From Salvia splendens (lineage: Eukaryota > Streptophyta > Magnoliopsida > Lamiales > Lamiaceae): 64,000 bases of DNA. The notes below the pieces were generated by a model. That model searched no databases. It saw only the letters and a program-made list of their open reading frames with translations, and was not told the origin of the DNA. The stretch is from contig NC_056044.1 of assembly GCF_004379255.2 (NCBI RefSeq), forward strand, positions 3,001,001-3,065,000, given 5' to 3'. Made by a program: the position numbers and the translations under genes. Below, one piece after another: positions 1 through 11,218 of the stretch; position 1 is the stretch's first letter, and the number at the start of each line of letters is the position of its first letter.

Positions 1-31
1 TTATCTCACTTTAGTAAAGTTAGGTTTATAA

Positions 32-1899
32 GAGCATCGTTAACGCTCGCGGCCGGGCCGCAAAAAGCGAGTCACGGCCAGAGCGTCGCATTGGAGGGGG
101 AGGATTTGCGGCCTGGGGACGCTCCCGGGGGTCCGGCCCGGGCTAGCGTTGGATGGTTCGGGACGGGACGCAATGCGCCCGGCCTAGCGTTAATTCTTGT
201 TCAGGCCGGGCTACAATGGAATTTTTAATTTTTTTTTAAATTCAAAAATTTATTTAAAAATACCACTCCATCCATTTTCATATACATTCACACTTCATTT
301 CTCTTCCTAAAATTCGACAAAATGCCTCCTCGTCAAAGATTATTCGAAGCTCAAATGTCCCGATTGTTAGAAGATGCGGTACCGGCAATCCAAGAAGAAA
401 TCGACAACAAAGTGGAACGCTACCAAGCTGCTATTTAAGCTTGGAACGAACAACAAATCCGGGTACCACGTACTCGGATGTATATTCACTGAGACCGTGA
501 ACAAGCTGCTTTGCGGCTTTTCACAGATTATTTCTCTACCGATCCGCGATGGAGTGATCAGATGTTCCGTCGCCGGTTCCGGATGCGGAGGCCTTTGTTC
601 CTACGCATTGTCAACGCAGTTGTAGCTCACGACTCGTATTTCTGCCAAACCACCGATGCTGTGGGCCGGCAAAGTATATCGACGTTGCAAAAATGCACCT
701 CTGCCATACGTCAACTCGCTTACAGTACTACATCAGATATGTTCGATGAGTATCTCCATGTAAGTGAGCATACTGGACGGGAGTGCATAGCTAAATTCTA
801 TCGGGCAGTCGTCGAAGCATTCAAGGATACACACTTGAGAAAGCCAACGACCGACGACGTTAGGAAGTTGGTGAACTTGCACGAGCGGACCCACGGCTTC
901 TCGGGGATGCTTGGTAGCATAGACTGTATGCACTGGCAGTGGAATAACTGTCCAACGGCTTGGAGAGGACAATACACTAGCGGGCACAAGGGCACACATC
1001 CCACGATTGTGTTGGAGGTCGTAGCCGACCAACGATTGTGGATCTGACATGCTTACTTTGGTGTCGCGGGGTCCAACAATGACCTCAATGTGTTGAACGA
1101 GTCTCCATTGTTCAATGACTTGTGTGTCGGGCAAGCGCCGAACGTAGAGTTCACGGCCAACCACCGTCGGTATAGTATGGGGTACTATCTAGCAGACGGG
1201 ATCTACCCTCGATGGCCCGTGTTTATGAAGACTATCACATGTCCGACAACGGATCGGAGGGCATTGTTTGCCCAAAGGCAAGAGGCGGCTCGGAAAGATG
1301 TGGAGCGTGCATTCGGAGTCCTCCAAGCACGGTAGGCTATTGTGAAGGGAGCAGCCCATGGTTGGCAGCGTTCACTAATCGCCGACACTGCATAACATGA
1401 TCGTTGAGGACGAGGAAGAAAATTTCACTTTGTGGAGCGACGATCCACTCGCCAGCACCGCGAGTGAGTACGTTGTCACCGCCCCGCCCGTGCAGGGCCT
1501 TCCTCTTGACATCCGCAATGTCATGACCCGTTCAGCTGTGATGCGCCAAAAGGAACAACAGACTCGCCTCCAAGCCGATCTAATCGAAAATATTTGGACT
1601 CGCACCAACGTTTTCCAGTATTGACGTTATGATTTTAGTGGTTTTTTTTGTATTTTTAAATTTCTATGTTGAAATTTTCAATCTTCGATCGAAAATTAAC
1701 TTTTCCGTGTTATAAATTTTCGGCGTTTTTTTATTTTATGTGTAAAATAGGTTGAAGTTGTGAATAGTGTCATTTATTAGTTGCGGCCCGGGTTGCGGCC
1801 TGCTGGGTTAGAGCAGTTGGGGCCTGAGACTCAAATTTGGGGGAATGATGACGTGGAGGGGACTTGGGGCCTGAATCCGTGCCGGGGTTAATGATGCTC
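32..1899 (+). mobile_element. PIF/Harbinger-type DNA transposon, copy H1 (decayed)
   Basis: Terminal inverted repeats GAGCATCGTTAACGC (left) and the complement of GTTAATGATGCTC (right) are flanked by a TAA target duplication at 29-31 and 1900-1902, the 3-bp TAA/TTA target expected of PIF/Harbinger. It carries a decayed transposase reading frame at 322-1624. The same element with the same flanking DNA occurs at 14626-16468 and 60414-62292, so the three copies spread by duplication of the host segment rather than by separate insertions. Confidence 0.85.
322..1624 (+). pseudogene. Harbinger transposase pseudogene (DDE_Tnp_4 / ALP1-like), H1
   Basis: Conceptual translation from ATG 322 gives an acidic/Gln-rich N-terminus and then a DDE nuclease domain: IGSIDCMHWQW-like block (first Asp, near 915-945), NNDLNVLN (second Asp, near 1075-1100) and RKDVERAFGVLQ (Glu, near 1290-1325). 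The frame is broken by TAA near 436 (from CAA), TGA at 490, TGA near 1046 (in place of Trp in the WIWHAYFG motif), TAG near 1333, and a short deletion/frameshift near 1388 where the conserved MHNMIVEDE block begins. It cannot make a full transposase. The TGA near 490, the TGA in WI-HAYFG and the 3' frameshift also occur in H2 and H3, so they predate the duplication. Confidence 0.85.
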
Positions 1900-1935
1900 T
1901 AAGTACATTATTAGGCATGGGTTAACGAAATATAA

Positions 1936-2182
1936 GTAGTGACGAAAAAGTGTCAGTCAATAATTAGTGACAGATTTTTCGTCATTAATGCGAAGCAGTC
2001 ACCTACGGTTTCCGTCAATGTAAATTTAGTGACGGAAAACCCGTCACTAAAACTTTTTACTGACAATTTATTAGTGACGGATATGCTGAAACATGATCTG
2101 ACACTAATTTGTAAAGTGAAGGAATTTCACTGTTTAGTGACGGAAATATCTTTCACTAATTGGCAAATTTTATGTAGCGAAA
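1936..2182. repeat. Short element with repeated TAGTGACGG / CCGTCACTA motifs
   Basis: This stretch alternates a 9-bp motif (TAGTGACGG and variants) with its reverse complement, ending in ATGTAGCGAAA. Subterminal repeats of this kind with a terminal CACTACAAA-like sequence are usual for CACTA (CMC) transposons, but both termini and a target duplication could not be defined. It lies between H1 and the PAE-A promoter, and related copies follow H2 (about 16510-16730) and H3 (about 62331-62560). It may be the remains of a CACTA end. Confidence 0.35.
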
Positions 2183-2487
2183 TTCTCTCACTCCACCATT
2201 TTTTGAGTGGACCACTTTTTCATTTTTTGAGTGAATACACCTACACTTTTTTGAGTTCAAATTTTCATTTGATATTCCGCATCGGATCAATTTTTGTGTT
2301 CAAATTATTAGGCAGACATGTGACTGAATTTAAGTAATATAATTTAAACATTTACCAATCTCAGACAAAAAACAAAAAGTACTACTTTATTTATGAAATT
2401 CTAAATTGGGAAAAGAATCTTAAAAAATCTAATGAATTATTATGATGACTGCTTCAAAGCTCTCCCTCTCATCCCCTCATATCCCAA

Positions 2488-2772
2488 CTATATATTCTTC
2501 TTAAATGCTATAGTGTATTCAACAAAAACCTTTGAAAAAACCAACTCTATTCACGCTCTTTTCTTCCAAAGCTTCTACCAAATCCAACCGAGTAAGAACT
2601 TCTTTTAATTATTCTTATTCCATCAATTTTTTTCTTCAATTGAAGTCATTTGTTTTGTAATTAACACTGAATTGTAGTGACGTGGTAGACAATCTTCTGT
2701 AGAATTAAAATTGTTTGTAAATGAGCATTTCAACTTGTACTAATCTATATTTTTTTTTCTTTTGTACGTGAA
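2488..2772 (+). promoter_or_regulatory. Probable PAE-A promoter (TATA) and 5' leader with an intron
   Basis: A TATA-like sequence CTATATATT lies at 2488-2496, followed by an A/C-rich leader (to about 2589), a plausible donor (CCGA|GTAAGAAC near 2590) and a T-rich stretch ending in AG near 2772, just before the PAE-A ATG at 2788. The same leader occurs at 62870-62962 without a gene behind it. The splice sites are inferred from their sequence only. Confidence 0.35.
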
Positions 2773-2787
2773 GTGGGTAAAAATACG

Positions 2788-3646
2788 ATGATAGCTTGCT
2801 TCATCATTCTCTTGTGTACACTTGAAGTCATCTGCGTAGAGCACGTTAAATACACTTTGCTACACTCGGCTGTTCCAAAAGGAGCAGGTAATTATATTTA
2901 ATTAATGAGTAATTATTATGATAATTAGTACTAATTAAATTATTATTTAGTCTGTCTGGATGGAACTCCACCAGCATATGCCTACAGTGAGGGATGTGGA
3001 GATGGATCTACAAACTGGCTCGTTTACTTGGAGGTATTTAAATCTTTCTTTAATTAGTAATTTTACATTATGTTTTAATTAAGTATGAAGTTTATGATCA
3101 TATGTTGTGTTGATTTGAAATTCCTGTTGTTGTCCAAATTTGATATTTTGTGCACGTGTCCTCAAATTAATTTCTTGTTCCTTTGTTCATGTTCTTGTTC
3201 AAATTATTCAAAAATCTTTTGAGCATGTGTATAATGAAATTTATTCAAATTAAAAAAGAAATTTGGTTTTGTCATGTTAGGGCGGTGCATGGTGTGATTT
3301 AGAGGAAGAGACAAGCTGTCAAAGAAGGTCAAGATCCTATCTTGGAAGCACCTATGATTTAGTTAATAAAGAGATACCATTCAACGCAATACTTGAATCA
3401 GATTGTCAATTGAATCCCGGTAAGTTTACAAATCAATTATAATAATTATAATTTAACCCTAAGTTAACTATGTTTTTTGTTTTTTATTATTTTTAGATTT
3501 CTACAATTGGCATAAAGTTTTTGTTCACTACTGTGATGGCTCGTTGTTTATGTCTGACGTCGACCAAGTTGATCCTGTAAGACCAATTTTAATTTAATAA
3601 ATAAATAAATTTTTTTGATGTAATTGATAAAATTGAGATAAAAATA

Positions 3647-3736
<90 letters not shown>

Positions 3737-5180
3737 TTGGTTCAGACTAACAACCTCACATTCCGAGGTGGGAGGATCTATAATGTTGTAATGGAGGAGC
3801 TGCTTGGCAAAGGAATGAGAAATGCCCACAATGTACATATCTGTGCCTTAAATCTATTATCACTATATTTATATATATATATTCAATAACATATATTCAT
3901 GATTTTAATTATTTGTAGGCTATCTTGTCGGGTTCTTCAGCAGGTGGATTGAGCACAATCCTACATTGTGATAGATTCCGAGCCCTGTTTCCGAATACCA
4001 CAAGAGTCAAGTGTATATCGGATAGTGGGTTTTTTATACGAGGGTAAATTCAAATTTAAACTAATTTCTGATATACATATATACGCAAGACAGATAGATT
4101 ACATACCTAATTAATTTCCTAACAGGGAAGGTGAATTGGCAAAACAATCAGAAAGCCATTTTGCTCAAGTGATTGAAGCAAATGTATTATTCTAATTCTT
4201 ACTATTTAATTAGCAATTAAGTTTTCATATAAGTACAATAAATTAATTTGTACTGTTTTTTTTTTTGCACAGGGACTTAGACCATTACTGCCTAGATCAT
4301 GCACGTCTAAGAGGGACCCCAATTTGGTGAGATGATTATATTTTGTTTAAATCATTTTCCTTTATACAGTAAGTAATACACAATGATAATCACATTTTAA
4401 TGAAATTAATTTTTAGTGTCTCTTCGCTGAGTATTTGGTTGAAGATGTTGCCACTCCACTCTTTATACTTGAAGCAGCTTTTGATTCATACCAGGTAAAA
4501 TATAAGTGGAGTTTATATCGTTTACTCAATAATACATTTGCATGCATCATATTGTTGTATGAAGAGTTGTAGCTATTATTTATATTATTACATTCTTGAT
4601 GTACCTTGCTTGCCATTTATCTTTTATTTATTTATTTATCTATATTCAATTTAACATGTTGCAGATTGAACACAACTTCATATTAACTGTTCCTGGTCTG
4701 GATCCAATTCTATGGAAAAATTGTTCAAAAAGCCTGGAACAGTGCAATGCTACACAAATAGGAATCATAAAGGGTAATTTTAACTAAATTGTTTTTCATT
4801 ATGAAATTGTGAAATAAATGTTAATTTCTCATTTTTGGCATTCATATTTTCAGATTTTGGACCTATTTTCAAGAAGACATTAATGAAGCTCGGTAACTCT
4901 TCGAGCAGAGGGGTATTTTTGGATTCGTGCTATCTTCATTTTCATTTCTATTCAACATATAATTGGATATCCACACCAGTACTTCACAACAAAGTAAGAG
5001 TATTACTCGATATATATATAGTATTTTGATGTGATAAGTCTTGTTATATTAATACACTAATAATAATCATTTGGTGTGATGCAGACCATACAAAAAGCTA
5101 TCGGTGATTGGTTCTATGATCGAAGTACATTTCAAGAGATAGATAATCCTTTATATCCACAAAATTGTTATCGTAAATAG
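2788..5180 (+). CDS. Pectin acetylesterase (PAE-A), 12 exons, intact
   Basis: Exons 2788-2887, 2951-3033, 3281-3419, 3497-3576, 3746-3832, 3919-4043, 4126-4183, 4273-4326, 4417-4494, 4665-4773, 4854-4993, 5085-5180. All introns are GT-AG, the joined length is 1149 nt, and there is no internal stop: 382 residues, close to the usual ~390 of plant PAEs (CE13, Notum/PAE family). These enzymes remove acetyl esters from cell-wall pectin. A hydrophobic N-terminus (about residues 1-17) predicts secretion. Visible family marks are YLEGGAWC (59-66), the G-x-S-x-G elbow GSSAGG with nucleophile Ser170, Asp265 in AAFDSYQ, and His333 in DSCYLH. The usual Cys-Gln after that His is Phe-His here, and the residue before the nucleophile is Ser rather than Cys. 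The CRP1 gene follows 267 bp downstream. This is the only PAE copy in the window that reads as functional. Confidence 0.92.
3648..3731. repeat. (TA)n microsatellite in PAE-A intron 4
   Basis: About 42 uninterrupted TA units. The corresponding intron of PAE-D has almost none, and in PAE-E this tract is split by the element at 34196-36610. Confidence 0.98.
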
Positions 5181-5382
5181 TTGGCTGGTCTTATTATTCA
5201 TGACAATATTATGTGTATGGTTTAAAGTATTATTTTTAGTGTGTGTTAATTGTAACGATTCAAATCGTTTTGTCTTGACTACTAGCACAATTAAATGCAT
5301 ATTTAATTTTTCAACATTAGTAACAGATAAAATTTATGTTCCAACATTAGTTTAGTAACCGATCCATCTAAAACAGTGTATT

Positions 5383-5391
5383 TATATAAAG
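5383..5391 (+). promoter_or_regulatory. TATA box of CRP1
   Basis: TATATAAAG lies 57 bp before the CRP1 ATG, in a block conserved upstream of every CRP copy (TAGTAACCGATCCATCTAAA, then TATATAAAGACTAATAAAAA). Equivalent boxes are at 18074, 24751, 30379 and 38653. Conservation across copies supports a promoter; the transcription start is not known. Confidence 0.65.
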
Positions 5392-5447
5392 ACTAATAAA
5401 AAACTATAATTGAAGAGAACAAAAATTGTGAAAAGAAAAGATTGATA

Positions 5448-5822
5448 ATGAAGTTGAAATCCATAATGAAGATGGTGACATTCCTTGTAATATTCCTTGT
5501 AATATTCCTATGTGCTGATTGCGATCCCATTGTGCCCCCATATGTGCCCCCATATACCCCGCCAACACCTGATTGCTATAAAAACTTGCCTAAAGATTGT
5601 TTTGATATGACTCGAGAAGCCATATGTGCAGGACCAAATGCTCCATATGAAGAAACAATACATCCATGTAGCTTTACACTTACTCTTTATGTTCCTATTG
5701 ATTGTTTCTTCAACGTAATGGCTATCGATGTTGGAAATAGTTGTAACTTGAGCCGCGAAGAAGCACAAAGTATGGCAATTGCAATTTGGAGATATGTCTA
5801 TGATGGACCTGGAGATACATGA
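5448..5822 (+). CDS. Small secreted six-cysteine protein, CRP1
   Basis: Intronless, 124 residues from the ATG at 5448. A hydrophobic signal peptide (about 1-23) is followed by a Pro-rich linker (PPYVPPYTPPTP) and a domain with Cys at 43, 51, 60, 74, 86 and 99 (spacing C-x7-C-x8-C-x13-C-x11-C-x12-C). The family is not firmly recognised. The pattern and the DCFFxVMAIDVGNSC block recall the prolamin-like/ECA1 gametogenesis-related proteins (the EC1 egg-cell group), but the CC pair typical of that family is a single Cys here. It probably acts outside the cell. All complete copies in the window keep the six cysteines. It follows PAE-A on the same strand and has its own TATA box, so it is probably transcribed separately. 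Confidence 0.8.
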   Translation: MKLKSIMKMVTFLVIFLVIFLCADCDPIVPPYVPPYTPPTPDCYKNLPKDCFDMTREAICAGPNAPYEETIHPCSFTLTLYVPIDCFFNVMAIDVGNSCNLSREEAQSMAIAIWRYVYDGPGDT

Positions 5823-7600
5823 CTGACCTGCACCACCAAACTTTTACTACCTAAATAAGGTGTAAATGGCATGACTCATTCAAATCTATTTTCAAATACG
5901 GTTGGGTATTACTACTAAATCAATAAATCAACACTAATCATCTTAATTTACTTTATTGTTTGATGGATACTTAAATTTTCGGTTCTTTTAATTTGATCTA
6001 GTGTTATGTTACCCTTTCTAACCCTTCTTCTTACATATATCCATTCTGATTTCTCGTTCGTTAATATTCTTTGTAAACTATATTCGTGACATTATAGTAG
6101 TAATTGTACGTAACCTACACTATAAATAGAACATTGAGGGACTATAATTAGTTTGATTTTTTGTCTTGTGAAATACTATGTGTGTAGCTGTTATCATAAT
6201 CCGTGACATAATATCTTTTAAGGTATAATCGACTACATAAATATTTATTTCAAGTCCAATATTCATATTTGAGGCTTTGATATATACTCCACCCGTCCTT
6301 GAAAAATAGATTAGTTTTACCATTTTGAGCCGTCCCCAAAATTATACCAAGTCTAAATATGGAAAGTTTTTAACTAATTACACACCAATAAAAATGTGAT
6401 CACGTAATCCACTAATACTACTTCTGCTACCTTTTTCTCTTTCCCTTTCTCATTTTTTTATCATATCGCTCTTATTTTACCAGTTGCACGTTAAAATATG
6501 TGTCATTTACAATTTGTCTATTTTTTTAGGGTGTAGGAAGTAAAATACTTCGTCACTTTATGACATGAATATGAAATAATAGGGGTTGAATGAAACATTT
6601 CTTTATTTCAAATATCTCATCGACATTTTTATAATACTCCATTTGGGAAATTGTATTTCTTTTTGAAATTTTATTTTGACCCCTAACAACCTTTCGGTAC
6701 GCATAGGCGTTGGATGAAATAGAAATTTATTTCGAATAACAGTATTTACTAGTAGTTTCAAGTAATGAATATTTATGGTAGAGATCCAGCAATTTTATTG
6801 AATAATTTCGTGATTGTGGTAGTATTATTTTATTTCATCTTTGTTCTGAAAAAATTCAGTTCTGCATAAGCAGGAACTAATCATATACATTTAATTGCAA
6901 TGATTAAGGAACAAACTTTGAGTTCTCTTAATCACGATGAATTATTAAAGAATAGTTTTTATGCATATATCGCCTTCAATGTACCTAACAAAATGCCAAA
7001 TGTAGTGGGATCCTTAAGTTGAAAATGAAAGAAAACAACAAATACCACAAAAACCCAAATAAACACACTCATGCCGTGGGAAAATAAATAAATACATGAA
7101 GGGCAACTAATTAATCTTAAATTAAAATCTAAGTCTTCCGTAGATGTATGTTATCTTTATTAAATATACTTAAATTTGATCAAATACGTTTTGATAAAGA
7201 CCAGCATTCATTTACCAAATCATGCTACTATTTTTCTTATCATATTTGGCTTCAAAATGTCATATTATCAATTGTTATATTTATGTATCAATAATTTTAT
7301 TACAACTAATATTTTATTAAAAAATAACTTTAAAAGTTGTATAAGCTACTTTCAAATTTTTAAAAGTGACAATAAATTTTAAAAAGCAATTGTACACTCT
7401 AATTTAATACATGAATTGTGACACAAGAAATTGGTCACTAAGTCTCACCCTTTGTCAATAAAAATATTTCTAAGTTTAACATAAATTATTACATGTAGAG
7501 AATCCCAAGGCCTCATATATAAATGATCATTAAATAAAAGTAGTCGAATATAAACAAATTTGCATTTATCCAGTATGAATAAACCACCTCTTCCCTACTA
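5823..7600. other. AT-rich spacer downstream of CRP1; no gene seen
   Basis: No coding signal. The first ~1.15 kb is the conserved 3' flank of CRP genes and recurs at 18520-19635, 25172-26313 and 39087-40626. The part from about 7000 matches 48380 onward. The large solo-LTR-like block found at 19636 and 40627 is absent near 6985, so this is close to an unoccupied site. Confidence 0.7.
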
Positions 7601-7684
7601 GTTCCATTTATTAACCATTTCTCCCTCCCCTCTCTCTATATATATCAAATTTCAAGATCTCTCTCTCTCACACACACACAGAAA

Positions 7685-7779
7685 ATGGCAAAACGAGCTT
7701 GAGAAGAACTCCATGTACATGGAAAATGGTGAAGCAAGCAAGAATTTCGACGATGATGGCCATTCACGTCGAAGAACAG
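7685..7779 (+). pseudogene. Amino acid permease (AAP-type) first-exon relic
   Basis: After ATG 7685 the frame stops at once (MAKRA-stop), but a second frame reads MENGEASKNFDDDGHSRRTG and then GTAGAG, a donor site. Plant AAP transporters begin with an acidic N-terminus and DDDGR-x-KRTG just before an intron, so this looks like an isolated AAP exon 1. No membrane segments follow. The paralogous copy at 49350 has lost the middle of it. Confidence 0.5.
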
Positions 7780-8397
7780 GTAGAGTGGTCAATCTTTAAG
7801 CTCTAAAATTTTTGAATCTACTGCGACGCGACCTTTGAATTTTAATTTATTAATAAAAAATAAAATACAGTAAAAAAGAGAGAAGAAATAGTTAATTATG
7901 TTTATTTATTAATAAAAATAGGGACGGTGGGGATGTTGTATTGTAAATCAATAGCTTTTACATATTTTTAGTCTCGTTGCTAGGGCTCCTTCTGTTCGCT
8001 ATTAGAAGTCTCATTTTATATATTTTTAGTCTCGTAGTGGCACGGATTTTAACAATTGTTAAGAAAAGTGAGTGAGAAAAAGTTAATGGAATGTGAGCCT
8101 ATCTCGTATATTGACGGACTTTAATTAGTTTGATTTTTGACTTGTAAAATATTATGTGTATGCTTATTATGATAACTATTGAAACTTTTCTAGTTTGTGT
8201 TAATTGTAACGACACTAATCGTTATGTCTTCTTGACTGCAAACTTAAATTCATATTTAATTTTTAAGATTGATTTAGTAACATAAAAAAATTTATGTATC
8301 TAACATTAATTTAGTAACAGATCCATCTAAACTAGTATGGTCATATAAAGATTACTAAAAATTATAGTTGAACAATTGTGAAAAGGAAAGATTTATA

Positions 8398-8628
8398 ATG
8401 AAGTTCAAATCCATGATCAAGATAGTGACTGTCCTTCTAATATGTGCAACAATTATATATGAATCGAACTCATATACTCCGCCCGGACCCGATTGCTACA
8501 AAAACTTGCCGCAGTATTGTGTTGATACTGTTCGTGAGGCGATATGTGCAGGACCAAACAGTCCATACGAAGAAATGATAGATAGATGTAGCGGTCCACT
8601 AACTGCCAGAGTTGCGATCCATGATTAA
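8398..8628 (+). CDS. Truncated CRP, first ORF of an overlapping pair (CRP6a)
   Basis: 76 residues: signal peptide, then PPGPDCYKNLPQYC, REAICAGPNSPYEEMIDRC, ending after GPLTARVAIHD. It keeps the first four cysteines but lacks the DCF...SC half because the frame runs into the start of a second CRP unit. A deletion between two tandem CRP copies explains this best. A conserved ATATAAAG lies near 8343. Whether a four-Cys protein is made or stable is unknown, and it may be an upstream ORF that lowers expression of the second. Confidence 0.55.
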   Translation: MKFKSMIKIVTVLLICATIIYESNSYTPPGPDCYKNLPQYCVDTVREAICAGPNSPYEEMIDRCSGPLTARVAIHD

Positions 8629-8941
8629 GTTGGTGATATTCCTTGTAATCTGTACAACAATCATCGATGAATCGAAGTCATATACTCCCACAGGACCCGA
8701 TTGCTACAAAAACATTCCAAAGTATTGTGTTGATGAGGTTCGCGAGGCTATATGTGCCGGAGAGAATACTCCAATTGAAGAAATAATCGAATGTCGCAAT
8801 TCATTTTTATTTGAAGTTGATGGCGATTGTTTCACCAATAGAATGACCATTGATCTTGGAAAATCTTGCAAAGTTAGCCCAGAAGAAACAACATTGTTAG
8901 CAGGTCCAATTTGGAGATTTATCAATTATGGATCTCGTTAA
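8621..8941 (+). CDS. Six-cysteine secreted protein CRP6b, overlaps CRP6a by 8 nt
   Basis: From the ATG at 8621: 106 residues with a signal peptide (MIKLVIFLVICTTIIDESKS), YTPTGPDC and all six domain cysteines in the CRP1 spacing except for one residue in the third loop (HPC there is ECR here). It starts inside the stop region of CRP6a (ATGATTAA). With no promoter of its own visible, translation would need leaky scanning or reinitiation, unless transcription starts internally. A close copy is at 50256-50576. Confidence 0.65.
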   Translation: MIKLVIFLVICTTIIDESKSYTPTGPDCYKNIPKYCVDEVREAICAGENTPIEEIIECRNSFLFEVDGDCFTNRMTIDLGKSCKVSPEETTLLAGPIWRFINYGSR

Positions 8942-10233
8942 GATATATGTCTGCACCACCAAACCTTTACACTAGAGTAAGGTTTGGATATTACTAGAGT
9001 AAAATGTTGTGACTCATTGAAATATATTTTGAATTATAGCTGGATATTACTAAATTAAATAATAAATGAACACTATTCAACTTAATTTACTTCATTATTT
9101 GATGTATACCCCTCCAACCCCAAAAAAAGAGGGAACATCTTTTTAGGTACATGAACTTTGACAAAGTATCATTTTAGGTATACAGAATTTCAAACTGATT
9201 TATTCGTGTTTCATTTTAGCTATTGAATTAATGATCAGTACTCCGTATCTCCCAATATAGAAATATGTGTTTGTATAAATCCACTATATATAATATGACT
9301 CATATATATACTATATTTCCTATTTTCCTATAGGGATTTTCCTTTTCCATTTGCTCAATATCTTAACATTATTTCAGGAGACTACAAACCTAATTCATGT
9401 GATTTAAGTTAAGGGAATGTAGTGGTCTGTTTTATTATGTCATAGGACGACCTTATCATAATCAATAATTCTACTGCACCTACACTTTTTAGTTTCGCAT
9501 AGAAATAAATGTTCTCTACTTCACATTGATAGATGTAAGTCTTGTCTTTTATTTTTCTACTTATTTTAATTCCTATTTCTCACCTTCTCCTGTTAGAAAT
9601 CATATATAATTTGCTCCTCTCTTATTTTCTGTTCTTCTCCATATTTTAATTCTTATTTCTCACCTTCTCCTGTTAGAAATCATATATAATTTGCTCTTCT
9701 CACTTATTTTCTGTTCTTTGTATTCATTTCTCCAATAAGAATCGACAACTTTTGATTCGTATAGACGAACGACATTACTGGTCAAACCGGGTCTGATTTA
9801 CAATACTAGACTTTATTGACCTACTAAATAATCTATATTTACGAATTACTATGAGTAAAAAAGACTATTAGTAAAAAAAATAATATTACATTTTTAAATC
9901 ATGATAAATATTGTCAGAAAAGTCACAAGACACTATACAACTATCTACAAATAGTACTACTCCTATAGAATTGAAATTACATTAGAAAGTAATACACACT
10001 TTGGTTACCTAGGTATACGGATCAAATGAATGCTTGCTTAATATAGTAACGAATTAAATGCACTTGTTTTTTCTTAAGGTATGTATGCATTGATTTAAAT
10101 ATTTAAATATGGTTTGTATTTTCATTGGCAAAATATTCCCACGAATTAATATATGTAAATATTTCAAAATGATTCATAGATATACTAAACTAAAATTCAA
10201 ATTACCTCATATCATCATATTCCGAAAGGGTAA
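8942..10233. other. Spacer, no gene seen; contains an 80-bp tandem duplication
   Basis: AT-rich non-coding DNA, paralogous to 50577-51866 and, in its later part, to 27390-27672 and 13560-13830. At about 9561-9720 an 80-bp unit (starting TTATTTTAATTC) occurs twice in tandem. Confidence 0.65.
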
Positions 10234-11218
10234 GAGCATCCGCAGCGGTGAGTAGCGAGCGTCCATCCGTCCGTGCCGCGGGCGCGGAGGGTGCTGTCCG
10301 TCGCTGCGCTCTCGCCATTGGCACGGCGCTGCTCGATGCATCAAGCACGTCCGTGCCAACTAGCAGCTGACGTGGCACGTTTTGATTGGTCAACAGATTT
10401 ATCCGCTGGAAATTCAATTTTTTTTAAAAATAAAAAATAATACAAAAAATTTAATAAATATATTTTCAGATTCCCAAAAATATGGCCGTTTTATTACATT
10501 TTTTGGATTTTTTTTTATTTTTTTAAAAAAAATTATTTTCAAAATCATCTATAAATACACACATTCATCATCCATTTTTTACATCAAATCATCTCTCATT
10601 CATCTCTCATTCATATTTTTTCATCTACATCTTCCTCTCTTACTCAAACCCTCAAATGGATTTCACCAATATCATTGCGGAAGCGGAGCGCGAAGAACAA
10701 GAATATCGCCGACATCATGTACACGTGTATTATCTTTCACAATATAATTATAGCTGACGAAGGACCGTTGACGGCTAACTTTTACGACGAGGATGAAGCC
10801 GGAAGCTCAACCGCGAGGTCTCCCCACGCCGAGGTGTGCATACTACAGTGGGCGAGAGAATAGAAACAAGAAACACAATGCGCGATACCCGAGCCCACAT
10901 TGAGCTACAAGAAGACCAAATCAAACACATTTGGGCGAAATTCGGCCACGAGTAGTGGTTTTTTTTAATTTTTAGGATTTTAATTATGTAATTTTTAATT
11001 TTTTTGTAATTTGTAATATTAATCCGGTTATTTTAAATGCATTTTAATATTGTGGAAATGTTTTTATTTAAATTGAATAATAGAATGGTGGGACCCTCGA
11101 GCTCGTCCTTGCGGAAGAGCAATGATGTGGGTGTTGTGCTCTTGCCTAAGAGCATGGAGTAAAAGTGGGTCCGGGTCCACATCCGTGCTCGTTGGCAAGA
11201 GCACGGATGGGAATGCTC
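10234..11218 (+). mobile_element. Harbinger deletion derivative, copy M1
   Basis: Ends GAGCATCC and GGAATGCTC with a TAA duplication at 10231-10233 and 11219-11221. The unoccupied site is seen at 27661-27680 (GGGTAAAGGCC). Inside are the two ends of a transposase gene joined after a large internal deletion. The paralogue is at 51867-52852. Confidence 0.85.
10656..10955 (+). pseudogene. Internally deleted Harbinger transposase remnant
   Basis: ATG 10656 gives MDFTNIIAEAEREEQEYRR, a typical Harbinger N-terminus. In another frame this runs straight into the C-terminal block DIMYTCIIFHNIIIADE. After a further shift comes the terminal HIELQEDQIKHIWAKFGHE before TAG 10953-10955. The catalytic DDE core is missing, so any mobility would need a transposase from elsewhere. 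Confidence 0.75.

Noticed and set aside
1939..2337. 132-residue open frame after H1
   Set aside because: Covers the inverted-motif repeat and PAE upstream DNA; broken differently in the copies at 16508 and 62332.
5448..5822. CRP1 as a plant defensin or lipid-transfer protein
   Set aside because: Defensins and LTPs have eight cysteines with CC or CxC signatures not seen here; six Cys with this spacing fits neither.
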